A stretch of 37,506 bases of DNA from Pelagibacteraceae bacterium AG-426-I15 (GCA_003213135.1 QCNT01000007.1:1-37506); one strand, 5' to 3'; positions 23,718 to 34,078 are shown, numbered from the stretch's first letter. Numbers and translations are program-made. The notes: a model not told the origin generated them from the sequence alone.

Positions 23718-25175
23718 TTAACCTATAGCCTTAATTAAAGCCTTAGCTTTATTTACTGTTTCGTTATATTCATTTCTAGGATTACTGTCTGCTACTATTC
23801 CTGCACCTGCCTGCACATAAATTTTTTTATTTTTAATTAAAGCTGTTCTTAAAGCAATGCAGGTATCAAAATCTTGATTTGCTGTAAAATAGCCAATACC
23901 CCCAGCATATAATTTTCTTTTTGATTTTTCTAATTCATCAATAATTTCCATAGCTCTTATCTTAGGTGCCCCACTAACGGTTCCGGCTGGAAATCCTGAC
24001 AAAAATGTTTCAAAAAGAGTTAGATTTTTTCTTTGTTTACCAGTTACATTTGACACAATGTGCATGACGTGAGAATATTTTTCTACTTTAAATTTTTCTG
24101 TCACTTTAACGGTATTTTTTTCTGATACTTTACCAACATCGTTTCTACCTAAGTCTAAAAGCATTAGGTGTTCAGCAAGTTCTTTTGGATCTTTTAATAA
24201 ATCCTTAGTATATTTTATATCTTGTTTTTTATTTTTACCCCTTGGTCTTGTACCAGCTATAGGCCTAATAGTGATTTCATTATTCATGGATCTAACTAAA
24301 ATTTCAGGGCTGCTTCCTAAAATTTGAAAGTCTTCATAATTAAAATAAAACATAAATGGAGAAGGATTTAAAACTCTTAAGGAATTGTAAATTTCCATTG
24401 GAGGTTTTTCTATGGGCGCTTCAAATCTTTGACTCAAAACCACTTGAAAAATATCTCCTCTTCTAATGTATTTTTTTGCTTTAAGAACATTGTTTTTAAA
24501 ATTGGATTTAGTTATATTTGATTTTACCTTAACTTTTTTTGAGATCTTAAAAAAATCTTCAGGTAAATTTATTTGACCAAGGTGCCCTAATTCAATAAAT
24601 GTATTTTTAATTGTTTGATATTTATGCTCATAATTTGCAATAATTTCTTCTTTAAAAATATTTTCAATAAAAAAAATTTTTTTTTTGATATTATCGTAAA
24701 TTATTAAGTTTCTAGGCCTCATTAATCTTATATCGGGTATATTAATATCATCCTTACACTTATCTGGTATTTTTTCGATCAACCTTATAATATCATATGA
24801 AAAATAGCCCACTATCATCGAAGACATCTTTGGTAGATTTTCGGAGGATAGAACTTTGAAATTTTTTAGTAATTCATTCAAATAATTTAAAACATTTTTT
24901 TTGATGGTTTTTTTTATTTTTAAATTATCTATGGTTATTTTATTTTTTTTAATGTTATAAATTCTATCAGGATTATAACCTATAATTGTATATCTGCCTC
25001 TAACAGCTCCTTTTTCAACAGACTCAAAAATAAAACTATTTTTTTTTGACAATATAAATTTATAAAGATTTTCAACAAATTTATAATTTCTACAATTTTG
25101 TGAAAAAAATATTGTATGATTTTTTTTACTACGATGTAGTTTTTTAAATTTTCTTAAACTTATATTTAATTTCAT
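23718..25175 (-). CDS. trpE: Anthranilate synthase component I
   Basis: Makes anthranilate from chorismate, the committed step to tryptophan. 485 aa. The N-terminal regulatory segment FIFESVEKGAVRGRYTIIGY matches the tryptophan-binding (feedback) region of TrpE. The catalytic domain has FQVVLSQRFE, PSPFMFYFN, RPIAGTRPRG, LLDLGRNDVGKV, HIVSNVTG, GFPAGTVSGAPKIRAMEII and YAGGIGYF. It shares one base with ppiD upstream. No leader-peptide attenuator is visible before it. Confidence 0.96.
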   Translation of the reverse strand: MKLNISLRKFKKLHRSKKNHTIFFSQNCRNYKFVENLYKFILSKKNSFIFESVEKGAVRGRYTIIGYNPDRIYNIKKNKITIDNLKIKKTIKKNVLNYLNELLKNFKVLSSENLPKMSSMIVGYFSYDIIRLIEKIPDKCKDDINIPDIRLMRPRNLIIYDNIKKKIFFIENIFKEEIIANYEHKYQTIKNTFIELGHLGQINLPEDFFKISKKVKVKSNITKSNFKNNVLKAKKYIRRGDIFQVVLSQRFEAPIEKPPMEIYNSLRVLNPSPFMFYFNYEDFQILGSSPEILVRSMNNEITIRPIAGTRPRGKNKKQDIKYTKDLLKDPKELAEHLMLLDLGRNDVGKVSEKNTVKVTEKFKVEKYSHVMHIVSNVTGKQRKNLTLFETFLSGFPAGTVSGAPKIRAMEIIDELEKSKRKLYAGGIGYFTANQDFDTCIALRTALIKNKKIYVQAGAGIVADSNPRNEYNETVNKAKALIKAIG

Positions 25176-26629
25176 TAAATTGAGTTAATTAGTCTTTCAA
25201 GAACTTTTTTATTTATATCTATTTTATAAATTGAGTTTATATAGCTATCATAAGATTTGTAAACTTTTGATATATATTCTGCATTAGCTTTTTTAATGTA
25301 TTCTTTATAAATCTCAGACTTATTGTCTATAACCGGATCAATTTCTTTTTCGATTTTAACTAAAAAGTTTTTTTCAGCCTTAGGATAATCAGTTATAATA
25401 AATAATTGACCTGCATTAAAATTATATATCTGTTTAACTAAATCTTTATTAAATTTTGAATTATCTTTAATATTCTTAATCTTATTTATTTCGATTGGAA
25501 CATTATGTTTTTTTGATAATTCGACCATGTCTTTGTCATCAAATTTTTTATCATCTATTTTTTTAATTATTGAGGTGTTTTCTTTTATCAAATTTACAAT
25601 TTTAATTTGTTTATCAACAATTGATCGAACATCTTTATTGGTTATATCCAAAATACTATTTTCTTCTTCCAATATTTCGACAACATAAAAATTATTCTCA
25701 AAATTAATGAAAGTTGGAGTGTTTAAGTTATTTATTTTAAATACCTCAGCAAGTAATTTTTTGTTAACATTAAAAGCTTTTCCACCTTTCAGTAAACTTT
25801 TAATATTAATAGATTTTATATTTTTAATATTTTTATTATAAGGTGAAGTAATATCTTCAAAAGTTTTACCATCTAAAATATTATTCTCAATATCATCTAT
25901 TTTTTTATAAAAAGTTTCATCATATTCACTTTTGCCCTCAAGTATATTTGGAGATAAGTTTAAATATCTAAAGCTTAAAAACTTATCTCTAAAAAATTCC
26001 TTGTTCGTTTCATAGAAATCTTGTATTTCGCTTTCAGTTATTTTTTTTTGGGAATAAATTTTATTTAAATCGAGGATACTTATTTCTTTAGATTTATTCT
26101 CTCTTTTGTATAAATCATCAATTATAAAATTTGGTAATTTAATCCCGCCACTGTAATAAGAAAGTAATTGCCCTTTGGTTTCTAAATTAAAAATATTTTT
26201 CTCATATTCAGATGCAGCAAAACCTTGGGTCAGAAGAAATTTTTCATATTTTGTTCTCAAAAATTTGCCCTTGTCCTGAAATTCGGCATCGCTTATTAGA
26301 ATATCTTTTAGTGAGGCATCAGTTAATTGAATACCTTTTTCAATTGTTTCAATATAAATAATTTTTTCACTTATATAGTTAGTTAAAACCTCGTTAACTA
26401 TTCTATCTTTACCCTTCTCTTTAATATCCTCACTAGTAATATTTACTGCTTGCAAATAATTCATAAATTCTTTGGTACTAATTTTTGTGTCATTAATTTC
26501 AGCAATAACATTTTGATTACCCGACCTGAATACATCTCCCATACCCCAAAGAATAAAAGGTAATGCTATTATAGCCACAAAAACCTTTGCTATAAATGAT
26601 TTAGAGAATTTTCTTATTGAAGCAATCAT
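25175..26629 (-). CDS. ppiD: PpiD-like periplasmic chaperone/peptidyl-prolyl isomerase
   Basis: 484 aa. One N-terminal transmembrane anchor (about residues 15-33, AKVFVAIIALPFILWGMGDV) holds it in the inner membrane facing the periplasm. The following SurA_N-like segment (AEINDTKISTKEFMNYLQ) is the chaperone part. PpiD family proteins help secreted proteins leaving the SecYEG channel. The region where the parvulin domain should lie (about 225-345) lacks its usual GG-containing core, so isomerase activity is doubtful. In alphaproteobacteria a PpiD gene commonly lies between tpiA and trpE, as here; tpiA is divergent 62 bp away. Confidence 0.85.
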   Translation of the reverse strand: MIASIRKFSKSFIAKVFVAIIALPFILWGMGDVFRSGNQNVIAEINDTKISTKEFMNYLQAVNITSEDIKEKGKDRIVNEVLTNYISEKIIYIETIEKGIQLTDASLKDILISDAEFQDKGKFLRTKYEKFLLTQGFAASEYEKNIFNLETKGQLLSYYSGGIKLPNFIIDDLYKRENKSKEISILDLNKIYSQKKITESEIQDFYETNKEFFRDKFLSFRYLNLSPNILEGKSEYDETFYKKIDDIENNILDGKTFEDITSPYNKNIKNIKSINIKSLLKGGKAFNVNKKLLAEVFKINNLNTPTFINFENNFYVVEILEEENSILDITNKDVRSIVDKQIKIVNLIKENTSIIKKIDDKKFDDKDMVELSKKHNVPIEINKIKNIKDNSKFNKDLVKQIYNFNAGQLFIITDYPKAEKNFLVKIEKEIDPVIDNKSEIYKEYIKKANAEYISKVYKSYDSYINSIYKIDINKKVLERLINSI

Positions 26630-26691
26630 AATTTTAATTTATGAAATTTAAATTAATTATACAAAAAAATCTATATAGAAAGTTTTGAATT

Positions 26692-27453
26692 ATGGCTGAT
26701 CGAACAAAGTATTTTATAGGTAATTGGAAGATGTTTGGGCTTTCTGGCTCATATAAAATTTTAGAAAGAATAAATAGTTTTATTCAAAGAGATAAAAAAA
26801 ATAATAAAAAATACAAAGTAATTATTGCACCGCCATTTACTTTATTAGATAGTTTTTCTAAAAGGTTTAAAGGTAAAAAGATTAAAATAGCCGCCCAGAA
26901 TTGTTATGAAAAAGATAATTTTGGAGCACACACCGGATCAATAAGCCCATTCATGATAAAAAAAACGGGTGTTAATTTTATAATTTTGGGTCATTCAGAA
27001 AATCGAGCTTTAGGCGAAGACGATAAAGTTATTAAACTAAAAGTTTCACTTGCAATAAAAAATAAACTTAATGTTATATTTTGTATTGGGGAAAATAAAA
27101 AAGAAAAGAAAAATAAACAAACTTTACCAGTTTTGAAAAGGCAAATATTGAGTGTTTTAAAAAAGGGATATAAATTTAACAATATAATTATTGCTTACGA
27201 GCCTGTTTGGTCTATAGGAAGTGGCAGGGTTCCATCACCTGTAGAATTAAAAAAAATTGTGATTTTTCTTAAAAAATTTGTGAACAAAAAAATTAAATCA
27301 AAAATTCAACCAAAACTTCTTTATGGCGGGTCAGTAGATAAAAAAATTATATATAATTTGAAGTCTGTTAGAGAATTAGACGGTTTTTTAATCGGTGGAG
27401 CCTCAAAATCATCTAAAAATTTTATTGATATAATAAAAAACTTCTATAAATAG
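26692..27453 (+). CDS. tpiA: Triosephosphate isomerase
   Basis: Interconverts dihydroxyacetone phosphate and glyceraldehyde 3-phosphate. 253 aa. Catalytic residues are K13 (GNWKMFG), H101 (ILGHSENR) and E170 (AYEPVWSIGSG); the phosphate-binding LLYGGSV and FLIGGASKSS close the barrel. The 62-bp gap to ppiD must hold promoters for both directions, but the AT-rich sequence shows no convincing single choice. secG follows after 5 bp, a common alphaproteobacterial pairing. Confidence 0.97.
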   Translation: MADRTKYFIGNWKMFGLSGSYKILERINSFIQRDKKNNKKYKVIIAPPFTLLDSFSKRFKGKKIKIAAQNCYEKDNFGAHTGSISPFMIKKTGVNFIILGHSENRALGEDDKVIKLKVSLAIKNKLNVIFCIGENKKEKKNKQTLPVLKRQILSVLKKGYKFNNIIIAYEPVWSIGSGRVPSPVELKKIVIFLKKFVNKKIKSKIQPKLLYGGSVDKKIIYNLKSVRELDGFLIGGASKSSKNFIDIIKNFYK

Positions 27454-27458
27454 CTCAT

Positions 27459-27764
27459 ATGGAAACAATCCTAATATCTGCAAATGTTGTGTTGGCGGTT
27501 ATACTGATTCTACTAATTCTATTGCAAAGATCAGAGGGTGGTGCGTTAGGCCTTGGATTATCAGAAGATAATTTTGCCTCAACTAGATCTGTTGGGAATT
27601 TTTTAACAAAATCCACAGCTGTTATCGCTACTTTATTCATAATTTCAAGTATTTCATTGGTTGTTTTGTCCAGAGCCGATTTGCAAAGCACACAATCAGT
27701 TTTAGAAAAAGTAGAAGATGAAAAAGATTCAAATACGCCACAAATACCAGATTCAACAAAATAA
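27459..27764 (+). CDS. secG: Preprotein translocase subunit SecG
   Basis: Small accessory subunit of the SecYEG protein-export channel. 101 aa with two transmembrane helices (about 4-22 and 50-70) joined by the family loop LLQRSEGGALGLGLSED. The acidic C-terminal tail of about 25 residues is low in complexity. It begins 5 bp after tpiA and is followed by pyrG, the common tpiA-secG-pyrG order. Confidence 0.94.
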   Translation: METILISANVVLAVILILLILLQRSEGGALGLGLSEDNFASTRSVGNFLTKSTAVIATLFIISSISLVVLSRADLQSTQSVLEKVEDEKDSNTPQIPDSTK

Positions 27765-27803
27765 ACTTTATTTTTTTAAAAAAATTAGATATATTGTTCT
27801 TCC

Positions 27804-29429
27804 ATGGCGCGATATGTATTTGTCACTGGCGGCGTGGTTTCATCACTCGGTAAAGGTCTCTCTTCTGCTTCGTTAGCTGCTTTATTGCAACTAAGAGGAT
27901 TTAAGGTTCGAATCAGAAAATTAGATCCATATTTAAACGTTGATCCAGGCACAATGAATCCTTTTCAACATGGAGAAGTTTTTGTGACAGACGATGGCGC
28001 CGAAACAGATTTGGATATAGGTCACTACGAAAGATTTACAGGTATATCAGCAACACAATCTGACAATATTACAACAGGCGGTATCTACAGCGATATAATT
28101 AAAAAAGAAAGAAGAGGAGATTATCTTGGTGGTACTGTACAAGTAGTTCCACATGTTACTGATAGAATCAAAAAGTTCATAACACACAAAGTAAAAGACG
28201 AGGATTTTGTAATTTGTGAAATAGGTGGAACAGTTGGTGATATAGAAAGCCTACCTTTTCTTGAAGCAATTAGACAATTCTCAAATGATACAGGTAAAAA
28301 AAATAGTTTATTTATTCATTTGACGTTGGTTCCTTATTTAAAAGCATCTGGTGAACTTAAAACAAAACCAACCCAGCACTCCGTTAAAGAATTAAGAAGT
28401 TTGGGTATTCAACCAGACATAATTATTTGCAGATCTGAAAGAATAATACCGAAAGAGGAAAGAAAAAAAATATCATTATTTTGCAATGTCCCAATTCAAA
28501 ATGTAATAGAGACAGTAGATGTTAGAACTATATATGAGGCACCAATAAGTTTTCATAAGGAAAAATTAGACGATCAAGTTTTATCTTACTTTAAAATTAG
28601 TAGAAGCAAACCCCCAAATCTGTCGAAATGGAAAAATATTACATCAAGAGTTTTAAATCCAAAAAAAGATGTGAATATTGGGATTATTGGAAAGTATATT
28701 CATCTCAAAGATGCCTACAAATCTTTAGATGAAGCTTTAAGCCATGGCGGTTTATCTAATAATTTAAAGGTAAATCTCAAAAGAATAGATTCTGAAAATT
28801 TAAAGCCAGAAAACATAAAGCTTTTATTAAAAGATGTTTCAGGAGTATTAATTCCAGGAGGGTTTGGAAAAAGAGGCACGGAAGGTAAAATTGCTGCCAT
28901 AAAATACGCAAGATTAAATCGTATACCTTTTTTTGGTATTTGTTTTGGTATGCAAATGGCGGTAATTGAAGCAGCTAGAAACTTATTAAATATAAAGAAT
29001 GCCTCAACAAGTGAGTTTGGAAATAACTGTACGCCAGTTGTGGGTTTGCTTGAAGAATGGCAAAAAGGAAAGAAAAAAATTAAAGGAACTAAAAAAGATT
29101 TAGGCGGAACAATGAGATTAGGTTTATATGATGCTGTATTAAAAAATAATTCTTTAATATCTAAAATTTATTCAGCAAAGAAAATTAAAGAGAGACACAG
29201 ACACAGATACGAAGTGAATCTAAAATATAAAGATGAATTTGAAAAAAAAGGCTTAATTTTTTCAGCTTTATCACCGGATGGAACACTTCCTGAGATAATT
29301 GAGCTAAAAGATCATCCCTGGTTTGTTGGTGTTCAGTTTCATCCTGAATTTAAATCAAGACCTTTTACACCGCATCCATTATTTTCATCTTTTATTAAGG
29401 CGGCAGGTGAAAACAGGAGAAAAAAATAA
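27804..29429 (+). CDS. pyrG: CTP synthase
   Basis: Makes CTP from UTP with glutamine and ATP, 541 aa. The synthetase domain begins [18 protein letters not shown], with the P-loop-like segment and conserved [20 protein letters not shown] and [12 protein letters not shown]. The C-terminal amidotransferase domain has the nucleophile C380 (FFGICFGMQ) and the His/Glu pair in VQFHPEF. A 39-bp T- and A-rich gap precedes the ATG. It shares one base with kdsA, and CTP is also needed by KdsB (CMP-Kdo) and CdsA. Confidence 0.97.
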   Translation: MARYVFVTGGVVSSLGKGLSSASLAALLQLRGFKVRIRKLDPYLNVDPGTMNPFQHGEVFVTDDGAETDLDIGHYERFTGISATQSDNITTGGIYSDIIKKERRGDYLGGTVQVVPHVTDRIKKFITHKVKDEDFVICEIGGTVGDIESLPFLEAIRQFSNDTGKKNSLFIHLTLVPYLKASGELKTKPTQHSVKELRSLGIQPDIIICRSERIIPKEERKKISLFCNVPIQNVIETVDVRTIYEAPISFHKEKLDDQVLSYFKISRSKPPNLSKWKNITSRVLNPKKDVNIGIIGKYIHLKDAYKSLDEALSHGGLSNNLKVNLKRIDSENLKPENIKLLLKDVSGVLIPGGFGKRGTEGKIAAIKYARLNRIPFFGICFGMQMAVIEAARNLLNIKNASTSEFGNNCTPVVGLLEEWQKGKKKIKGTKKDLGGTMRLGLYDAVLKNNSLISKIYSAKKIKERHRHRYEVNLKYKDEFEKKGLIFSALSPDGTLPEIIELKDHPWFVGVQFHPEFKSRPFTPHPLFSSFIKAAGENRRKK

Positions 29430-30262
29430 TGTCAAACAAATCTGTTAAATGCGGAAAACTAAATATTTCAAATACAGGCCCGTTCACTTTAATTGCTGGA
29501 CCTTGCCAATTAGAAAATGAAAAGCACGCATTAGAAGTTTCTACTGAACTTAAGGAAATTACGGACAAACTTGGGATAGGTTTAATTTATAAAACGTCGT
29601 TTGATAAAGCTAACAGAACAAGCCTGAAAGGGAAGAGGGGAGCTGGTCTAGAAAAATCTTTGCCGATTTTTGATAAGATTAGAAAAGAAATTGGAGTTCC
29701 TGTTTTGACTGACGTGCATACAGCTGAACAATGTGAAACTGTTTCTAAGCACGTAGATGTTTTACAAATACCAGCATTCTTATGCAGACAAACTGATTTA
29801 CTTGTTGCGGCAGCAAAAACTGGCAAAGTAATAAATGTAAAAAAAGGTCAATTTTTAGCTCCATGGGACATGGTCAATGTTACTAAAAAAATTGAAGACT
29901 CAGGAAATAAAAATATATTAGTTACTGAAAGAGGAGCTAGCTTTGGTTATAATACTTTGGTTTCTGATATGAGATCTTTGCCCATAATGGCAAAAATTGG
30001 TTTCCCAGTTGTTTTTGATGCTACACATTCAGTACAACAACCAGGCGGCATGGGAGATAAAAGTGGAGGACAAAGAGAATTTGTTGAACATCTTTCACGT
30101 GCAGCTATTGCAGTGGGTGTAGCCGCAATTTTTATTGAAACTCACCCTGATCCCGATAACGCACCATCTGATGGACCTAATATGGTACCATTATCAAAAA
30201 TGCCAGAACTTTTAAAACAACTTGTTGAAATAGATAATCTAATAAAGAATGTCAAAAATTAA
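29429..30262 (+). CDS. kdsA: 3-deoxy-8-phosphooctulonate (Kdo-8-P) synthase
   Basis: Condenses PEP with arabinose 5-phosphate for the LPS inner-core sugar Kdo. 277 aa. [42 protein letters not shown] and [11 protein letters not shown] are diagnostic. The N-terminal motif is [10 protein letters not shown] with C26, as in the metal-dependent Aquifex enzyme, whereas E. coli has an Asn at that place. The other metal ligands (His in DATHS, Glu in IETHPD, Asp in PSDGP) are also present. PEP may come from the neighbouring enolase, whose gene overlaps by 14 bp. Confidence 0.96.
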   Translation: MSNKSVKCGKLNISNTGPFTLIAGPCQLENEKHALEVSTELKEITDKLGIGLIYKTSFDKANRTSLKGKRGAGLEKSLPIFDKIRKEIGVPVLTDVHTAEQCETVSKHVDVLQIPAFLCRQTDLLVAAAKTGKVINVKKGQFLAPWDMVNVTKKIEDSGNKNILVTERGASFGYNTLVSDMRSLPIMAKIGFPVVFDATHSVQQPGGMGDKSGGQREFVEHLSRAAIAVGVAAIFIETHPDPDNAPSDGPNMVPLSKMPELLKQLVEIDNLIKNVKN

Positions 30263-31445
30263 AAAAATCAAAGGCCGACAGGTATTTGATAGTAGAGGCA
30301 ACCCCACAGTAGAGGCTGAAATTTTTTCTGACACCTCTTCTGCGTTAGCTATAGTTCCATCTGGAGCTTCAACAGGCACATATGAAGCATTTGAACTAAG
30401 GGATAAAGAAAATAAAGATTATTTAGGGAAAAGTGTATTAAAAGCTGTTGAGAATATAAACGGCCCTATATTTAAAGCTTTAAAAAATTTTGATGTAAGC
30501 AATCAATCAAAATTGGATAAGACATTAATTGATTTAGACGGGACAGAACAAAAGAAAAAACTTGGAGCTAATGCTATTTTAGCTGTATCATTGGCTTCAT
30601 CCAAATTGTTGGCATCTACAAGAAAAATTCCTTTATTTAAATCGTTAACTAACTCTAAAAATTTTCAATTACCTGTGCCGCTTCTGAACATTATAAACGG
30701 AGGTGTTCACGCAAAAAATAATCTTGATATCCAAGAATTTATGATTCGACCAGAAAAAACAAACTCATTTTCCGAAGCTATAAGAAGAAGTTTTTTAATA
30801 ATTCAAAATTTAAAAACTATGTTAGATGACACCAATGTTGGAGATGAGGGAGGATTTGCTCCTAATTTGAAAAACAATGAAGAGGCCATTGAATTAATAA
30901 TAAAAGCTATAGAAAAATCTGGTTTCAAAGCTGGCGAAGAAGTTTCTATTTGTTTAGATGTGGCCGCAAATGAATTAAACGAACCCAAAACAATAGAATA
31001 CTTCTCTAGTTTAATTAAAAAATACCCTATTACATCTATAGAAGACCCTTTCGCCGAGGATGATTGGGATTCCTGGAAAAAATTAACTAAAAGTACGAAT
31101 GTTCAAATTGTAGGTGATGATTTATTTGCTACTAATATAAACAGGTTAAAAAAAGGAATAGATGAAAAATCTGCAAATACAATTTTGGTTAAATTAAATC
31201 AAATTGGAACAGTGAGTGAGACTTTAAATGTAGTAAATATGGCTCACAAAAATGGTTTTAAGACAATTATTTCACATAGATCTGGCGACTCAGAAGACAC
31301 ATTTATTGCGGATTTAGCTGTTGCGACAAATTCATCTCAAATTAAATCAGGATCACTTGCAAGATCAGAGAGGGTGTCCAAGTATAATCGCCTTTTAAGA
31401 ATAGAAGAGGAACTTGGAAATTCTTCAAAAATGGCTAAAATCTAA
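30249..31445 (+). CDS. eno: Enolase
   Basis: Converts 2-phosphoglycerate to PEP in glycolysis/gluconeogenesis. 398 aa, about 30 residues shorter than common bacterial enolases. The missing part is mainly the loop after the first Mg ligand ([16 protein letters not shown]), where E. coli has a longer insertion. The active site is complete: E163, E200, K315 and K366, with Mg ligands D237, E265 and D290. The family signature [13 protein letters not shown] and [10 protein letters not shown] are present. It overlaps kdsA by 14 bp and is followed after 2 bp by ftsB. Confidence 0.96.
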   Translation: MSKIKKIKGRQVFDSRGNPTVEAEIFSDTSSALAIVPSGASTGTYEAFELRDKENKDYLGKSVLKAVENINGPIFKALKNFDVSNQSKLDKTLIDLDGTEQKKKLGANAILAVSLASSKLLASTRKIPLFKSLTNSKNFQLPVPLLNIINGGVHAKNNLDIQEFMIRPEKTNSFSEAIRRSFLIIQNLKTMLDDTNVGDEGGFAPNLKNNEEAIELIIKAIEKSGFKAGEEVSICLDVAANELNEPKTIEYFSSLIKKYPITSIEDPFAEDDWDSWKKLTKSTNVQIVGDDLFATNINRLKKGIDEKSANTILVKLNQIGTVSETLNVVNMAHKNGFKTIISHRSGDSEDTFIADLAVATNSSQIKSGSLARSERVSKYNRLLRIEEELGNSSKMAKI

Positions 31446-31447
31446 AT

Positions 31448-31747
31448 ATGAGATTTTTACATGTTTTTAAAAGAAAAAAATTTATTTTTTTAAATATTTT
31501 TTTGTTTTCCTATATTTTAATAAATTTTTTTGATGGCGATAGAGGACTTTTTTCTTATATAGATAAAAAGAACCATAAAGAGAGCTTGGTTAACAAAAAA
31601 ATATATTTAGAAAAAAATTTAAATATACTTGAAAACAAAAATAAACTTTTATCTGAAAAAATTAATTTTGATTATTTAGATATGTTAATAAGGCAAAAAC
31701 TTAAATTTGGTCATACAGACGAAGTGGTTATTAAATTAAATGAGTAA
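31448..31747 (+). CDS. ftsB: FtsB/DivIC-like septum formation initiator
   Basis: 99 aa. A short cytoplasmic N-terminus rich in Lys/Arg, one transmembrane helix (about 12-28), the small motif [12 protein letters not shown], and a coiled coil (about 45-75) fit FtsB, which joins FtsL and FtsQ at the division septum. The placement just after eno is conserved in many proteobacteria. It overlaps lipA by 8 bp; the pdhA, pdhB, pdhC and lpd genes that often follow in alphaproteobacteria are missing. Confidence 0.82.
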   Translation: MRFLHVFKRKKFIFLNIFLFSYILINFFDGDRGLFSYIDKKNHKESLVNKKIYLEKNLNILENKNKLLSEKINFDYLDMLIRQKLKFGHTDEVVIKLNE

Positions 31748-32681
31748 AATTAGACATCCAGAAAAAATTAACAAACCTATTAATCCAATCAAAAAAAAAC
31801 CAGAATGGATAAGGTCAAAAATTATTGACAGTCAGGTCTTCTTTAAAACAAAAGAGATAGTGAACAAAAATAATTTAAATACCGTGTGCCAGGAAGCAAA
31901 CTGTCCTAACATTACTGAGTGTTGGAGCAAAAAACATGCTACCTTCATGATAATGGGCGACACTTGCACAAGGGGATGTGCTTTTTGTGATGTCAAGACA
32001 GGTAAACCAGGTAAATTAGATTCGTTAGAGCCTTTAAGAATTTCAAATGCTATAAAAGAATTAAATCTAAATCACGTAGTGATCACATCTGTTGATCGAG
32101 ATGATTTATCAGATGGGGGAGCAAACCATTTCAAAAAAGTAATTTTAGAAAGTAAAAAAAATAATCCAAATACTACTATAGAAGTTTTAACACCAGATTT
32201 TTTAAGAAAAGGCGACTCATTTAAAAAAATTATTGAGGCCAAGCCAGATGTTTTTAATCACAATATAGAGACCGTTCCAAGTTTATATTTATCAGTAAGA
32301 CCTGGATCAAGATATTTTGCTTCAATAAAACTTTTAGAAAATGTTAAAAAAATTAATTCAAAAATATTTACTAAATCTGGATTGATGGTCGGACTTGGTG
32401 AAAACAAAAATGAAATTTTACAAGTGATGGACGATCTTAGAATAGCTAATGTGGACTTCTTAACTATTGGTCAGTATTTACAACCTTCAGCAAAACATTT
32501 TCCCTTAAAAAGATATTACCAGCCCCATGAATTTATCGAACTGAAAAATATAGCTTTATCAAAAGGATTTCTACTTGTTGCCTCATCACCTTTAACAAGA
32601 TCTTCTTATCATGCAGATGAAGATTTTAAAAAATTAAAAATTGCTAGAGATGATGAAATTATATGCCGAGCGCCTCAATAA
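31740..32681 (+). CDS. lipA: Lipoyl synthase
   Basis: Radical SAM enzyme inserting two sulfurs into octanoyl groups on lipoyl domains. 313 aa. The auxiliary cluster ligands are C50, C55 and C61 ([13 protein letters not shown]), and the radical SAM cluster ligands C76, C80 and C83 ([10 protein letters not shown]). The C-terminal RSSYHAD supplies the conserved serine ligand. [19 protein letters not shown] and [19 protein letters not shown] are typical. It overlaps the following RatA-like gene by 19 bp. Confidence 0.97.
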   Translation: MSKIRHPEKINKPINPIKKKPEWIRSKIIDSQVFFKTKEIVNKNNLNTVCQEANCPNITECWSKKHATFMIMGDTCTRGCAFCDVKTGKPGKLDSLEPLRISNAIKELNLNHVVITSVDRDDLSDGGANHFKKVILESKKNNPNTTIEVLTPDFLRKGDSFKKIIEAKPDVFNHNIETVPSLYLSVRPGSRYFASIKLLENVKKINSKIFTKSGLMVGLGENKNEILQVMDDLRIANVDFLTIGQYLQPSAKHFPLKRYYQPHEFIELKNIALSKGFLLVASSPLTRSSYHADEDFKKLKIARDDEIICRAPQ

Positions 32682-33112
32682 AAAAAATTATACCCTGTAA
32701 AAAAAAAGATCTTGTAAATATGATTCTTGATATTGAAAAATACCCAGAATTTGTTCCGTGGTGTTTAAATGGGAAAATACATAAAAAAAATGAAATGGCA
32801 GATATTATTGAACTAGAGGCTGACTTAACAGTAGGAAAAAAATTTTTAAACCAAACATACAAAAGCCACGTGGCATACTATAAAGATAAAGGAAAGATTA
32901 TTGTTAATAATATTGGCGGACCCTTAAAGCACCTCCAAAACGAGTGGTTAATTAGAGAAATTAATAATCAGAGCGAAATAAATTTTAAAATCGATTTTGA
33001 GATTAAAAATATTGTTTACAATATGATAATGTCAAAGTCTTTTGATCAAGGTCTTAAAAAAATTGCTGACGCATTTGAAAAAAGAGCGATACAATTATTT
33101 AAGGTCTCTTAA
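32663..33112 (+). CDS. RatA/COQ10-like START-domain protein
   Basis: 149 aa polyketide-cyclase/START-type protein. Typical family features are the opening [30 protein letters not shown] and the C-terminal helix with [19 protein letters not shown]. Members are called COQ10 (ubiquinone binding in respiration) or RatA (ribosome association toxin in E. coli). In alphaproteobacteria the gene commonly follows lipA, which favours the COQ10-like annotation, but sequence alone does not settle the role. The start at 32663 lies inside lipA. Its end overlaps convergently by 18 bp with pncC. Confidence 0.85.
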   Translation: MPSASIKKIIPCKKKDLVNMILDIEKYPEFVPWCLNGKIHKKNEMADIIELEADLTVGKKFLNQTYKSHVAYYKDKGKIIVNNIGGPLKHLQNEWLIREINNQSEINFKIDFEIKNIVYNMIMSKSFDQGLKKIADAFEKRAIQLFKVS

Positions 33113-33568
33113 AATTAAATCTAGTGATTTTTTAATAGCTGATTTCTGAATATATAAACGGCCCTTATTTTTAAAAAAATATCTATTAACTCTGATTTTA
33201 TTACCTTTTTTAATACCTATAAATACTAAACCAACTGGCTTTTTCCTGGTGCCACCGCTTGGCCCAGCTATTCCCGTAACAGAAACTGTAATTTTGCTTT
33301 TAGTAATTTTACTTAAATTTTTAACCATAAAATAACAGCATTGAAAACTTACAGCGCCATATTTTTTAATAGTTTTATTGGGAATTTTTAGCAGAACATT
33401 TTTCGACCTATTAGAATATGTAACTAAACCCAATTCAAATACCTTTGAAGATCCGCTTATAGAAGTGAAAGAACTAGAAAGCATTCCACCAGTACAAGAC
33501 TCTGCAATAGATATTTTTAATCTTTTTTTATAAAGCAAGTTAATGATTTTTTTATTAATATTTTTCAT
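33095..33568 (-). CDS. pncC: Nicotinamide-nucleotide amidohydrolase (CinA C-terminal domain family)
   Basis: 157 aa, a stand-alone CinA C-terminal domain with no N-terminal molybdopterin-binding-like part. It deamidates NMN to nicotinate mononucleotide in pyridine nucleotide recycling. AESCTGGMLSSSFTSISGSS (about 17-36), GLVTYSNRSK and VSVTGIAGPSGGTRKKPVG are the family hallmarks. It follows pgpA with no gap, as in many alphaproteobacteria. Confidence 0.93.
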   Translation of the reverse strand: MKNINKKIINLLYKKRLKISIAESCTGGMLSSSFTSISGSSKVFELGLVTYSNRSKNVLLKIPNKTIKKYGAVSFQCCYFMVKNLSKITKSKITVSVTGIAGPSGGTRKKPVGLVFIGIKKGNKIRVNRYFFKNKGRLYIQKSAIKKSLDLILRDLK

Positions 33569-34078
33569 TTAAAAAAAGAAAGTTTTTCCAACCACATATA
33601 ATACCAGACATAAAACGACATACATTCCAGCCAAAATATCGTCAAATAAAATACCAAAAGAGTTTTTATATTTTTTATCGATATAATCAATTGGAAAGGG
33701 CTTTAATCCATCAAACAATCTAAATAATAAAAAAAACCAAAGATAAATTTGTAACGCCTCTACATTTGAATTTTTTCTATCAATATGAACAAGTTCATAT
33801 AAAATTATAGGTATTGATTGACCAACAAATTCGTCAATCACAATCTCTTGAGGATCTTCATTTGTAAAAAAACTTAAACAATGTTTAATTGCAAAAAAAG
33901 AGTAAAATAAAATTATCAAAAATAAAATTGATAAAATTAAAATTGGAATTTCTAAAATATAAACAACACAAAATAACAACAAAGTGGTAAACAAAGACGC
34001 CCAGGTACCACGATATTTTTGTATCATATTTCCAAAAACAAAAAGTGTTACAAAATAATAATTAATTTTATTCATCAT
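33569..34078 (-). CDS. pgpA: Phosphatidylglycerophosphatase A
   Basis: Inner-membrane phosphatase making phosphatidylglycerol. 169 aa with about four hydrophobic helices. IDEFVGQSIPI (acidic active-site residues), RLFDGLKPFPIDYID and GILFDDILAGMY match the conserved PgpA segments. It overlaps ispDF by 11 bp and abuts pncC. Together with CdsA (5820-6473) it belongs to phospholipid synthesis; PgsA is not in the window. Confidence 0.92.
   Translation of the reverse strand: MMNKINYYFVTLFVFGNMIQKYRGTWASLFTTLLLFCVVYILEIPILILSILFLIILFYSFFAIKHCLSFFTNEDPQEIVIDEFVGQSIPIILYELVHIDRKNSNVEALQIYLWFFLLFRLFDGLKPFPIDYIDKKYKNSFGILFDDILAGMYVVLCLVLYVVGKTFFF

Noticed and set aside
26630-26691. TAATTT/AAATTA inverted repeat between ppiD and tpiA as an operator
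   Set aside because: Made only of A and T in a region of the same composition, with no conserved spacing or known motif; expected by chance.
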